Shown in pieces: positions 33,479-40,268 of a stretch of 43,767 nt of DNA. The translations under genes were made by a program, and so were the position numbers. The notes beneath the pieces were generated by a model. The model ran no database searches. It saw only the letters and a list, made by a program, of their open reading frames with translations, and had not been told where the DNA came from. The stretch's first letter is position 1, and each line of letters begins with the position of its first letter. Source of the DNA: Clostridia bacterium (lineage in GTDB: Bacteria; Bacillota; Clostridia; Oscillospirales; Acutalibacteraceae); contig JAFVVQ010000003.1 in assembly GCA_017502085.1 (NCBI GenBank), forward strand, positions 1-43,767. The letters are read 5' to 3'.

Positions 33479-34084
33479 TTACAGTTCTTCTGTCTTAAAC
33501 GTTGTGTATCCTTCGTAATAGTAGCTATGGTCGATGCCTTTCATATAAACCTCACGGTCATTGACCTTATCCGTTAAAGCGTTTTTGAGGATGTGCTTGA
33601 TTTCGATATCCTTAATCGGACTGCGTTCCATAGCAAGAAGGTAATCTTCTTTATCAACCTGACTCCAATCTACAACCATACCGATCTCTTTTTTGAGAAT
33701 GCAGTCAAGCCAGATACGTGTGCTTCTGCCGTTACCCTCACGGAAAGGGTGGGCGATATTCATTTCAACATACTTTTCAATGATTTCATCAAAGGTTGAC
33801 TGCGGCATTTTATCAATGTTATCGAGAGCCGCTTCAAGATACATTACGGGTGCAAAACGGAAGTTGCCTTTTGCAATATTGACTTTACGCACTTCGCCGG
33901 CAAATGTATAAATATCATCAAAGAGATATTTGTGAATCGCTTTGAGAGATGCGAATTTACCTGCTTCAAGTTTATCGAGAGTACCGTTTTCAAAAAGCTC
34001 GATAGCCTTTTTCTTGCTTATTCTTTCTTCAGCTTCGGCAAGTTCGGGAGAGCTTGTAATTCCTAATTTATTTTCAAGAGCCAT
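33479..34084 (-). CDS. Fic-domain protein (AMP-transferase family)
   Basis: A 201-aa Fic protein. The catalytic loop HPFREGNGR (His112-Arg120) matches HPFx(D/E)GNGR, and NFRFAP before it is the flap segment. Fic enzymes transfer AMP or related groups to protein Ser/Thr/Tyr and many act as toxins. I see no clear S/TxxxE(G/N) inhibitory helix within it, so a separate antitoxin or control by the preceding XRE protein is plausible. The reading frame extends upstream to 34186, but GAGGTG is 6-7 bases before ATG 34084, and the upstream part overlaps the XRE gene. Confidence 0.9.
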   Translation of the reverse strand: MALENKLGITSSPELAEAEERISKKKAIELFENGTLDKLEAGKFASLKAIHKYLFDDIYTFAGEVRKVNIAKGNFRFAPVMYLEAALDNIDKMPQSTFDEIIEKYVEMNIAHPFREGNGRSTRIWLDCILKKEIGMVVDWSQVDKEDYLLAMERSPIKDIEIKHILKNALTDKVNDREVYMKGIDHSYYYEGYTTFKTEEL

Positions 34085-34100
34085 TATCCGCACCTCACTT

Positions 34101-34307
34101 TCATTCTTCGGGTATAAATTCCATAATATCGTCAACACCGCAACCCAGGGCAGCACAAATCTTGCCGAGGGTTTCGACAGTAACATTTTCGCCTTTGCTC
34201 ATTTTGGTTACGGTATAATTGCTTATATCCGCAATAACAGCGAGGTCTTTTTTCTTCATATCACGGTCAATCAGGAGTTTCCATAATTTTTTATAACTTA
34301 CAGCCAT
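34101..34307 (-). CDS. XRE/Cro-type helix-turn-helix regulator, first gene of the defence operon
   Basis: A 68-aa single-domain HTH protein: the recognition region is DLAVIADISNYTVTKMSKG and the end is GCGVDDIMEFIPEE. It stops 16 bp before the Fic start and is the first gene after the operon promoter. Regulators of this size commonly repress their own promoter, and it may act as the brake on Fic and the restriction genes downstream. Confidence 0.88.
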   Translation of the reverse strand: MAVSYKKLWKLLIDRDMKKKDLAVIADISNYTVTKMSKGENVTVETLGKICAALGCGVDDIMEFIPEE

Positions 34308-34325
34308 AATTACACCTCTGAATTG

Positions 34326-34373
34326 AATATAATTTTACTAATATATTATACCAATTCTAAATAGCTTTTGCAA
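34326..34373 (-). promoter_or_regulatory. Promoter and possible operator of the defence operon
   Basis: Minus-strand TTGCAA (34373-34368), 17 bp, TATAAT (34350-34345). An imperfect palindrome AATATA-N10-TATATT at 34326-34347 overlaps the -10 and start region and could be the XRE operator. Confidence 0.6.
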
Positions 34374-34573
34374 CAAAAAATAAAGCGAAAACTAAATTAA
34401 TATTTAAAATCTCTAAAATATTAGAAGCGATAATAACAAGAGCAAATCAAATGCTCTATTATATATATGACGGAATTTACGATTTGTTACGCAAAAAGTT
34501 TTGTGTTTTTCCAATATTCTACTTTTTACACAATACACAACAATTTCAATTGTGCAATATTACGACAAAAATA
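34374..34573. other. AT-rich intergenic stretch
   Basis: Between the defence-operon promoter and the rhodanese terminator I see only AT-rich sequence and no supported gene or RNA. Confidence 0.4.
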
Positions 34574-34600
34574 GCAGAGAGATTTACACCTCTCTGCCAT
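34568..34600 (-). terminator. Terminator after the rhodanese gene
   Basis: GCAGAGAG (34574-34581) pairs with CTCTCTGC (34590-34597), followed on the minus strand by TATTTTT. Confidence 0.75.
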
Positions 34601-34610
34601 TTTTTGCTTG

Positions 34611-35006
34611 TTAGTTTTCCGAAACTGTTTCACCGGGCCAATCGATGATTCCGCCGAATTCAACAATATTTGTGTAACCAAGCTTGACCAATTTTTCGGA
34701 TGCTTGTTTGCTACGATTACCGCTTCTACAATAAACGAGAATTAATTGTTTTTTATTCGGAAGCTCCTGGATTTCTTCGGTTCCGATTATTTCGTTGGGA
34801 ATATTGATAGCGCCGGGAATATGCTTTTCAGCAAACTCATCAGGTCTTCTAACATCCAAGATTATATAATCCTTTTCTTTTTCCATCATAACAATGGCTT
34901 CGTTCATAGTAATCTGTTTGTAGGTATTGTTCGGAGAGGCGGGAGCGCCGCAACCGGTTAAAGATAGCAATGATAAAAGTATTGTCATTAATTTTTTTAT
35001 TTTCAT
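34611..35006 (-). CDS. Rhodanese-domain lipoprotein
   Basis: A 131-aa protein with a lipoprotein signal (SLLSLTGC, lipid-anchored Cys19) and one rhodanese domain. Active-site Cys93 is in the loop LVYCRSGNRS; DVRRPDEFAEKHIPGAINIP is the family's first hallmark. It should sit on the outer face of the membrane and transfer sulfur or act in thiol chemistry. It is separated from the defence operon by a terminator, and is one of several cargo genes. Confidence 0.88.
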   Translation of the reverse strand: MKIKKLMTILLSLLSLTGCGAPASPNNTYKQITMNEAIVMMEKEKDYIILDVRRPDEFAEKHIPGAINIPNEIIGTEEIQELPNKKQLILVYCRSGNRSKQASEKLVKLGYTNIVEFGGIIDWPGETVSEN

Positions 35007-35080
35007 ATATGGTACCTCTTTTAGCTTTAGTCGATTACATCTTCAAGATATTTTTATGATATCTTTAAATCCTTTGTTTG

Positions 35081-35350
35081 TCAACCATCAACAAAGGTGT
35101 CATAAGCAAACCTTGCGCCGAGGCGAAAGCCTGAAATGAAACTGTCTGTGATGCTGACTGCAAGAAACTCATTATGTGCATTTACATATTTTAGAAACAA
35201 GTCTTTTTCTTCGCCTTTTAACGTTGAATCAAGAGCTTTTTCATTTTCAACAAGAGCATTAAGCTTCGATTTTAATTTTGCGGCAAGTTCGGGACTGAAT
35301 TCCTGCGGTTCAATGTTACCGTAATAGAATTCTTTGATGAATCCTGACAT
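35081..35350 (-). CDS. DUF6809-type small protein
   Basis: An 89-aa helical protein. FIKEFYYGNIEPQE, NEFLAVSITDSFISGFRLGARF and a short end are the pattern of DUF6809, common on clostridial integrative elements. Function is not known. Start ATG 35350 after a GGAGG-type site (reads AAAACCTCC on the plus strand). Confidence 0.75.
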   Translation of the reverse strand: MSGFIKEFYYGNIEPQEFSPELAAKLKSKLNALVENEKALDSTLKGEEKDLFLKYVNAHNEFLAVSITDSFISGFRLGARFAYDTFVDG

Positions 35351-35388
35351 TTTGAAAACCTCCGTAAAGATTATTTCTGCAGTATGTT

Positions 35389-35766
35389 TTAATCGTAAAT
35401 CAGCTCAACGTGGATGATTTCTTCGGCACGGTTGCGGATGTTATTCATTCGGGCAACCCAGAGCATCTGGTCTTTGATTTTCAGCCTTTCGTTTACACCT
35501 TCGGCTTTTGCCATTTGCTCAATGAGTCGGTCAAGTCTTTCTGTTGCCTGCTCGTTTACATCGGCAAGGTGACTGTTCAGTTTGCAACGGAGAACGAGTC
35601 TGTTGTAAAGTGCCGGGCGATGCTCCTTGAGATAGGCGAGACGTTTTCTGCCCCACATTCCGATGGGACGTTTATCGGGTTCGGGAAGGGTTATGTTCGG
35701 AATGTAATAATCACCGACGAGTGTGTAAGCGAGACCTGTTTTTTCATCAATAATAAATTTTTTCAT
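35389..35766 (-). CDS. tnpV: TnpV-like element protein
   Basis: A 125-aa basic protein. GDYYIPNITLPEPDKRPIG and NNIRNRAEEIIHVELIYD match TnpV, a protein of clostridial transposons and IMEs that is thought to help transposition but has no defined reaction. It is found in the same minus-strand run as two other small element genes. Confidence 0.8.
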   Translation of the reverse strand: MKKFIIDEKTGLAYTLVGDYYIPNITLPEPDKRPIGMWGRKRLAYLKEHRPALYNRLVLRCKLNSHLADVNEQATERLDRLIEQMAKAEGVNERLKIKDQMLWVARMNNIRNRAEEIIHVELIYD

Positions 35767-35772
35767 TATAAA

Positions 35773-36060
35773 TTACCTCCTGTGTATTCCATTCTGTTTT
35801 GCATTTTCGCTTGATTTTGCTCTCCGTTCATCGGAGTAGGGGGCAGTCAGTCTGAAACCGAATCTGCCTTTTTCAATTTCAAATCTTAATCCGCCTTGTT
35901 CATCGTCATCGAACTGTCGGCAATACTCGGGATATTTCTCCGCATATTCCGTAAGACGGTTTTTGAGGTTGGTGTTGTGAGTGTAAATTTCTACGAGCGG
36001 ACTTTCTTCATTGAAGTAGATTTCCGTGTGTTTCTGACGTTTCTTCAAACCTGTTTTCAT
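35773..36060 (-). CDS. Conserved element-associated hypothetical protein (95 aa)
   Basis: A 95-aa charged protein with HTEIYFNEESPLVEIYTHNT and RFGFRLTAPYSDERRAK, a recurring pattern on ICE/IME backbones of gut Firmicutes. No catalytic motif. It overlaps the preceding gene by 4 bases (ATGA) and lies 6 bp ahead of tnpV, so the three are cotranscribed. Confidence 0.7.
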   Translation of the reverse strand: MKTGLKKRQKHTEIYFNEESPLVEIYTHNTNLKNRLTEYAEKYPEYCRQFDDDEQGGLRFEIEKGRFGFRLTAPYSDERRAKSSENAKQNGIHRR

Positions 36061-36284
36061 AAATGCCTTCTTTCTGTGAAAATAGTATGGTTTTTGTAAT
36101 TTTTCTTCGGCTCTACAGCCGTAAAAGTGAGGTCGTTATCCGATAGAAACAGTCCAAATGATGCAGGGTTCATTTGAACTGCTGCTATTCGTATTTTTGC
36201 GTTTTTTACAGCTCTTGAAAATTCTTCAAAATTATGTAACCTTTTTCTGCTTTGAATTGTTATAATAGTGAAAGGACCTTTCAT
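36057..36284 (-). CDS. Conserved element-associated hypothetical protein (75 aa)
   Basis: A 75-aa protein whose core RIAAVQMNPASFGLFLSDNDL recurs in small ICE proteins, as I remember them. The stop TGA overlaps the next start (ATGA at 36060-36057), which supports its reality. Function unknown. It is divergent from the sigma-factor gene. Confidence 0.6.
   Translation of the reverse strand: MKGPFTIITIQSRKRLHNFEEFSRAVKNAKIRIAAVQMNPASFGLFLSDNDLTFTAVEPKKNYKNHTIFTERRHL
36235..36266 (+). promoter_or_regulatory. Possible promoter of the sigma-factor operon
   Basis: A -35-like TGTAAC (36235-36240), as in ECF-type promoters, is followed 20 bp later by TATAAT (36261-36266). The spacing fits neither class perfectly; self-activation by the ECF factor is possible. 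Confidence 0.35.
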
Positions 36285-36298
36285 GCGGTGGTGATTTA

Positions 36299-36781
36299 AT
36301 GGACAGTAACGAGTTTGAGCGAGTATTCAAAAGAAATAACAAACGGTTGTTTCTGATTGCACTTTCGTTCACGGCAAATCAATATGATGCAGAGGATATT
36401 CTTCAAAACTCTTTTATGAAACTGCTGAAAACAAAGACTGAGTTTGAAAATGACGAACATATTGATAAATGGCTTACTTCGGTTACGGTGAATGAAAGTA
36501 AAAATCTTCTTAAAAGTGCGTTCAGAAAAAAGAGTGCAGATTTTGAGGATTACGTTGCAACCTATTCTTTTGAAAGTGAAAAAAGTGAGGATTTGTTCAA
36601 CGCCGTTATGTCCCTGCCTAAAAAACTGCGGACGGTAATCCATCTGTTTTATTACGAGGATATGCCAATCAAAGAGATTGCCGATATGCTCAATATCAAA
36701 CAATCTGCGGTTAAAACAAGACTGTGCCGGGCAAGGGAACAGTTGAAAATTCAGCTTGGAGATGATTGGAATGACGAATAA
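36299..36781 (+). CDS. ECF-type RNA polymerase sigma factor
   Basis: A 160-aa sigma-70 family protein of the extracytoplasmic-function class. Region 2 is YDAEDILQNSFMKLLKTK and region 4 is LPKKLRTVIHLFYYEDMPIKEIADML with the HTH and AVKTRLCRAREQLK. It is followed by a membrane anti-sigma-like gene with an 11-bp overlap, so the two are translationally coupled. It may activate its own promoter and perhaps element genes under envelope stress. Confidence 0.9.
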   Translation: MDSNEFERVFKRNNKRLFLIALSFTANQYDAEDILQNSFMKLLKTKTEFENDEHIDKWLTSVTVNESKNLLKSAFRKKSADFEDYVATYSFESEKSEDLFNAVMSLPKKLRTVIHLFYYEDMPIKEIADMLNIKQSAVKTRLCRAREQLKIQLGDDWNDE

Positions 36782-37205
36782 GGAAAAATATATCAATTCT
36801 TTTTCAGGTGTTGAGCCGTCTGACGAAATCAAAGAAAGGATTTTGAATATGGCATCAACAAAGAAAAGATATTCTTTAAAGGCACTCGCTGTAGTGCTTG
36901 CTACTCTTATGCTAATTGCAACGGCGATGTTAACTGCAAATGCCGCAACAGACGGAGCGATAAGCGAAAAAATCAGCGAAGTAAGCAAAGAGATAACCGA
37001 GAAAATCAGCGTTATGTTTAACGGCGAGGAAATCGAAGTAACCGTCAAACAGAAAGTTGTAACCGATGAAAACGGAGACTCAAATATCTTTGAAATTATC
37101 CTTCCCGAAAATCCCCCCGAAAACGCACAGGGCGATGATGAGGTTGTTTTTGAACTTAATGAGGTGATGGAAGAATTCGGGAAGTTAGTTTTAGAAAAGA
37201 GATAA
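36771..37205 (+). CDS. Putative membrane anti-sigma factor
   Basis: About 144 aa: a 35-residue cytoplasmic N-terminus, one membrane helix (SLKALAVVLATLMLIATAML) and an external acidic domain. This layout and its overlap with the sigma gene suggest an anti-sigma factor that holds the sigma factor until a signal outside the cell. ATG 36771 is preferred because GGAG (36758-36761) is 9 bases before it; TTG 36756 and ATG 36762 are alternatives. No zinc-binding anti-sigma motif is visible. Confidence 0.7.
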   Translation: MTNKEKYINSFSGVEPSDEIKERILNMASTKKRYSLKALAVVLATLMLIATAMLTANAATDGAISEKISEVSKEITEKISVMFNGEEIEVTVKQKVVTDENGDSNIFEIILPENPPENAQGDDEVVFELNEVMEEFGKLVLEKR

Positions 37206-37213
37206 GTTTTGAG

Positions 37214-37256
37214 ACTGAACAGCAAACGGAAACTGAGTTTGCTGTTCAGTTTTTAT
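37214..37256. terminator. Bidirectional terminator
   Basis: ACTGAACAGCAAAC (37214-37227) pairs perfectly with GTTTGCTGTTCAGT (37237-37250), with TTTTT after it. It separates the anti-sigma and mob genes, which converge. Confidence 0.85.
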
Positions 37257-38467
37257 ATTTCGTGTAAGTTGTTTCTGCTTTTGTGTTCGGGTTGCGAAGT
37301 GTTCTTTTCAGAATGTATTATCTGCTGAATAATTGCTTTGATTTTCTCTGGCGCTCTTTTGACAGCTTCAAGAAATTCTTTTGTCTGCTCATACAGAGCT
37401 TCGTATCGTTTCTTCCAGATGCCGATATCCTTTTTTGCGGAACTGAGTTTGTTCTTTAAATCCGTGATTTGCGTTTCCTGAATCAGACTCATTTTTGCTC
37501 GCTCTTTGAGATATGTACATTCATCTTGCGTCATTTCAACTTTGCCGAAAAAATTTGTTTTTCCGATTTCTTCGATTTCATCGAATCCCTTTTTGACGGT
37601 TTTACGAACCTTGGTTTTATCTACCAGAGATTGATATTCTGATTCGCTTTTTTCAAATTTTTCTTCAAAAGCTTTAAGCTTTTCTGCTTCTTTCATAACC
37701 TTGAACTGCGTGACTGTGAGATGTTCTTCGGAGCTTCCTCGCTCGCCACGTTCGACATCATCGTATCCTGCATTTCGCATAAAATTAAAGAAATCATCTT
37801 GCAGAACGCTGTAAGATTTTTTCAGAACGGGTTTACCGTTTTTCTGTAAAATGGGATTGCCGTTTTCATCGAGAGCAGGTTTTGAAATCCACTTTTTACT
37901 GCTGCTCACTTGCATGATTTTTTCTTTGACTGTGCCACGCAGGTTTTCATCCTTGCACCGTTTCGACCAAAGAATTTCTTTCTCAACTACAGGGACATAA
38001 ACGACATGCAGATGATAGTGATAAACATCTTGTCCGAGCGCTTCGGACATCGCTTTGTTTCTTTCATCGGCATGCATTACTGCGGAGATGATATACTCTT
38101 CACCGCCGACAATTTCGATTGCCGCTTTGTAAGCATCTTCATAAAATTTCTTTGCGAATTCATAACCGCCGTGATTGAAAAAGTATGCGGAGTTGACATC
38201 GAAAATCAGCTCACCGTATTTCTTTGCATCAGCTTTAAGACCTCGGATTGAAATGATTTTATCTTCAACCATTTTATTAAAAATGTTTTCATAAGTGTCG
38301 TTTGGTTTTTTATAGTGAACATTGAACGGAGTCATTTCCGTGACGATGTCGGAATTTACGTACGACTCTTTTTCTCGTTCATTGTGTCGCTGAACATTTG
38401 CTATTTTTGTGTCAGCAAGATTAGCATTTCGGGCGGTGACTCGGTCAACGCCGTCATTTCTTGCCAT
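37253..38467 (-). CDS. mobV: MobV-family (Mob_Pre) relaxase
   Basis: A 404-aa relaxase that nicks oriT and mobilizes the element with help from another conjugative system. The metal motif is AVMHADERNK (His132, Glu135) and YHYHLHVVYVP (His152, His154), the HxDEr and HLH pattern of Mob_Pre. The C-terminal third is coiled coil. ATG 38467 is chosen because GAAAGGAG lies upstream of it and inside the longer frame from 38515. The oriT-like palindrome is at 38535-38560, just upstream. Confidence 0.9.
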   Translation of the reverse strand: MARNDGVDRVTARNANLADTKIANVQRHNEREKESYVNSDIVTEMTPFNVHYKKPNDTYENIFNKMVEDKIISIRGLKADAKKYGELIFDVNSAYFFNHGGYEFAKKFYEDAYKAAIEIVGGEEYIISAVMHADERNKAMSEALGQDVYHYHLHVVYVPVVEKEILWSKRCKDENLRGTVKEKIMQVSSSKKWISKPALDENGNPILQKNGKPVLKKSYSVLQDDFFNFMRNAGYDDVERGERGSSEEHLTVTQFKVMKEAEKLKAFEEKFEKSESEYQSLVDKTKVRKTVKKGFDEIEEIGKTNFFGKVEMTQDECTYLKERAKMSLIQETQITDLKNKLSSAKKDIGIWKKRYEALYEQTKEFLEAVKRAPEKIKAIIQQIIHSEKNTSQPEHKSRNNLHEI

Positions 38468-38534
38468 ATATAATTTTTTCTCCTTTCTTCGGTTTGTGTA
38501 TACACTGCAAGCCACAGGGGTTTCACTTCTGCGG

Positions 38535-38560
38535 AAGTGTAATAACCCACTATAACACTT
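38535..38560. other. Candidate oriT of the MobV relaxase
   Basis: AAGTGT-AATAACCCACTATA-ACACTT: a 6-bp inverted repeat around TATAGTGGGTTATT (minus strand), close to the pMV158-type nick region TATAGTGTGTTA. A second small stem (CACTTCTGCGGAAGTG, 38524-38539) abuts it. Confidence 0.55.
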
Positions 38561-38590
38561 TCATACGTACCGTCTGCAAAGTGCCGTGGG

Positions 38591-38674
38591 CTGTCTGCGG
38601 ACAGAGGGCAGGTTTGCGGCTCTTGCGAGAGCCTTGACGAATTTGAACCCCGAAAATATTTGTTGCAAATTCGT
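38591..38674. repeat. Cluster of three hairpins between oriT and iterons
   Basis: CTGTC/GACAG (38591-38604), GGCTCT/AGAGCC (38618-38633) and ACGAATTTG/CAAATTCGT (38637-38645 with 38666-38674). Such clusters are usual near transfer or single-strand origins. No gene is supported in 38468-38782. Confidence 0.55.
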
Positions 38675-38713
38675 GAACCGCTCAAAATTTCTGCTGCAAT
38701 TTTTTACGGTTCC

Positions 38714-38786
38714 GTGACGGTTGTGACAGTTGTGACGGTTGTTTTACTACCGCCAATTTAACCGTCACAACCGTCACAACTGTCAC
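38714..38786. repeat. Six 9-bp iterons, three direct and three inverted (possible origin)
   Basis: GTGACGGTT-like units at 38714, 38723 and 38732 are mirrored by AACCGTCAC-like units at 38760, 38769 and 38778, around a 19-bp centre. The inverted set overlaps the stop codon of the RepA-like gene. A replication origin or a large hairpin attenuator are the obvious options. Confidence 0.65.
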
Positions 38787-39940
38787 GCTTCAGAAGAAAT
38801 CAATTCAAAATTGATTCTTCTTCCGTCGTGAATACGGTTGCTTTCATATCGTATTCTGAAATCATTTTCAAGATTTGTTGCTACGATATTCAATTTTTTT
38901 GTCACGATATTTGGGGGAATATCGAGCTTTAAAATCTCAACAAGCTCTGATGCCGTTCCGCTCCATTTCGGATTTTCATTGGTTATAAATTCCGAAATTT
39001 TCAGAACAATCGGGTCGGGCGGAGCTTTCCATAATTCTGTTTCGGCATGGTCCAGATCCCAGAAAAGTTTTTCTTGATTTCTTACGAGATAAAGTTTCTG
39101 ATCGCATTGGTCTCTGCCGACAATATCGAGGGTTGCTGTGCTGTCCGTTCGCTTTTCTTTTTGAAGAATAAAAGCTCCGTCAGCGCAACCGAGAATGCCT
39201 GTTGTTCCCGATATCATATCGAATTTATCCGATGCTTGTTGCTTTCTTGTGTGATGCACAATCAGCAAACAAATCTCTTTCTGGTCAGCGAATTTTTTGA
39301 GATTTCCTACGCATTCATAATCGTTGGCGTAACTGTAAGTATCGTTTCCGCCTTGTCTGATTTTTTGAAGAGTATCGATTATAATTATCCGTGTATTCGG
39401 GTGCTTATCAATAAATTCTTCGAGCTGATCTTCAAGACCCTCACCAAGCTTTTTTGAAGTGATAGCAAAGTGTAAATTTGCAGTTCCGTCAACTCCGAAC
39501 ATTCTGCACATTCGTTTTTGCAAACGTCTGTGATCATCTTCAAGAGCGAGATAAAGAACGGTGCTTTGCTTCACTTCATAATCCCAGAGTTTTTGTCCCG
39601 TTGCAATATGATAGGCAAGCTGTGCAACGAAAAAGGATTTACCGACCTTCGGTGCACCTGCGAGGATATACGTTCCGGGATAAATAAGATTTTCAACGAT
39701 TGCGGGCTTGTCACGGTAAACCTCGTCGAACAGTTCTTCGAGATTTACAGTCGGCAGAAAATTTTTGCTCGATTGTTGAGTGAGCTGACTGCCTAAAAGT
39801 CTCAGCCGTTCTTTTTTGGCTTGGGACTTGATTTCCGTTTCTTCGGGTGCTATACTGTTATTACATTTTGAGGGTGACTGTTCACCGTCTGTTGCCGCAG
39901 ACGGAGTTTGAACAGTCATTTTTTCATTTAAGGGTAACAA
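38783..39940 (-). CDS. RepA-like AAA ATPase (helicase-type replication protein)
   Basis: A 385-aa RecA-fold ATPase. Walker A is AGAPKVGKSF (Lys101), Walker B is IIIIDT (Asp189), and LIVHHTRKQ and SGTTGILGCADG are the following motifs of the RepA/RSF1010-like helicase branch. It probably replicates the excised circle, consistent with the iterons at its 3' end. TTG 39940 is supported by AAGGGGG 7 bases upstream; ATG 39919 is the alternative. It starts 2 bp after the RHH gene. Confidence 0.82.
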   Translation of the reverse strand: MLPLNEKMTVQTPSAATDGEQSPSKCNNSIAPEETEIKSQAKKERLRLLGSQLTQQSSKNFLPTVNLEELFDEVYRDKPAIVENLIYPGTYILAGAPKVGKSFFVAQLAYHIATGQKLWDYEVKQSTVLYLALEDDHRRLQKRMCRMFGVDGTANLHFAITSKKLGEGLEDQLEEFIDKHPNTRIIIIDTLQKIRQGGNDTYSYANDYECVGNLKKFADQKEICLLIVHHTRKQQASDKFDMISGTTGILGCADGAFILQKEKRTDSTATLDIVGRDQCDQKLYLVRNQEKLFWDLDHAETELWKAPPDPIVLKISEFITNENPKWSGTASELVEILKLDIPPNIVTKKLNIVATNLENDFRIRYESNRIHDGRRINFELISSEA

Positions 39941-39942
39941 GC

Positions 39943-40263
39943 TTATGCCCCCTTAAGTGAATTGATTGCAGATGTAATTCTTGATAATAAATCAAGTAAA
40001 TCAACATCAATTTTCTGACCCGCTTCGATGCGTTTCAGCTCTTCGGTTACCGCAGAAAGCTCATCTTTGATAGCCTTATATGTTCTTGAATTGGGGTGAA
40101 TTATAATCTGATTGCTCAGCAGAGCTTCAGTAATGTAATCCTGTTTCGTCATACCCGAAATCTTAACAAGAGAATTCAGAAGACTGCTTTCTTCAGGAGA
40201 AACTCTGAAAGAAACATTAACGCTGCGGAACCTTCCGTAATAGTCTACATTTTTTGCCGACAT
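39943..40263 (-). CDS. Ribbon-helix-helix mobilization accessory protein (MobC-like)
   Basis: About 106 aa. NVSFRVSPEESSLLNSLVKISGMTKQDYIT is the ribbon-helix-helix DNA-binding part used by MobC-like relaxosome proteins; the C-terminal half is helical. It may bind oriT or the integrase region. ATG 40263 is chosen over GTG 40272, which is too near AAAGGA and overlaps the integrase stop. Confidence 0.7.
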   Translation of the reverse strand: MSAKNVDYYGRFRSVNVSFRVSPEESSLLNSLVKISGMTKQDYITEALLSNQIIIHPNSRTYKAIKDELSAVTEELKRIEAGQKIDVDLLDLLSRITSAINSLKGA

Positions 40264-40268
40264 ATTTT

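Noticed and set aside
36296-37225. 309-codon open frame on the minus strand opposite the sigma/anti-sigma genes
   Set aside because: It is Ser/Phe/Ile-rich antisense of two well-supported genes and has no family motif.
38401-38685. 94-codon frame overlapping the mob start and oriT
   Set aside because: Runs through the oriT palindrome, has no family resemblance, and its end overlaps the MobV gene in another frame.
38714-38786. CRISPR-like array from the repeated 9-bp units
   Set aside because: Units are contiguous without spacers and in two orientations, and no cas genes are present.
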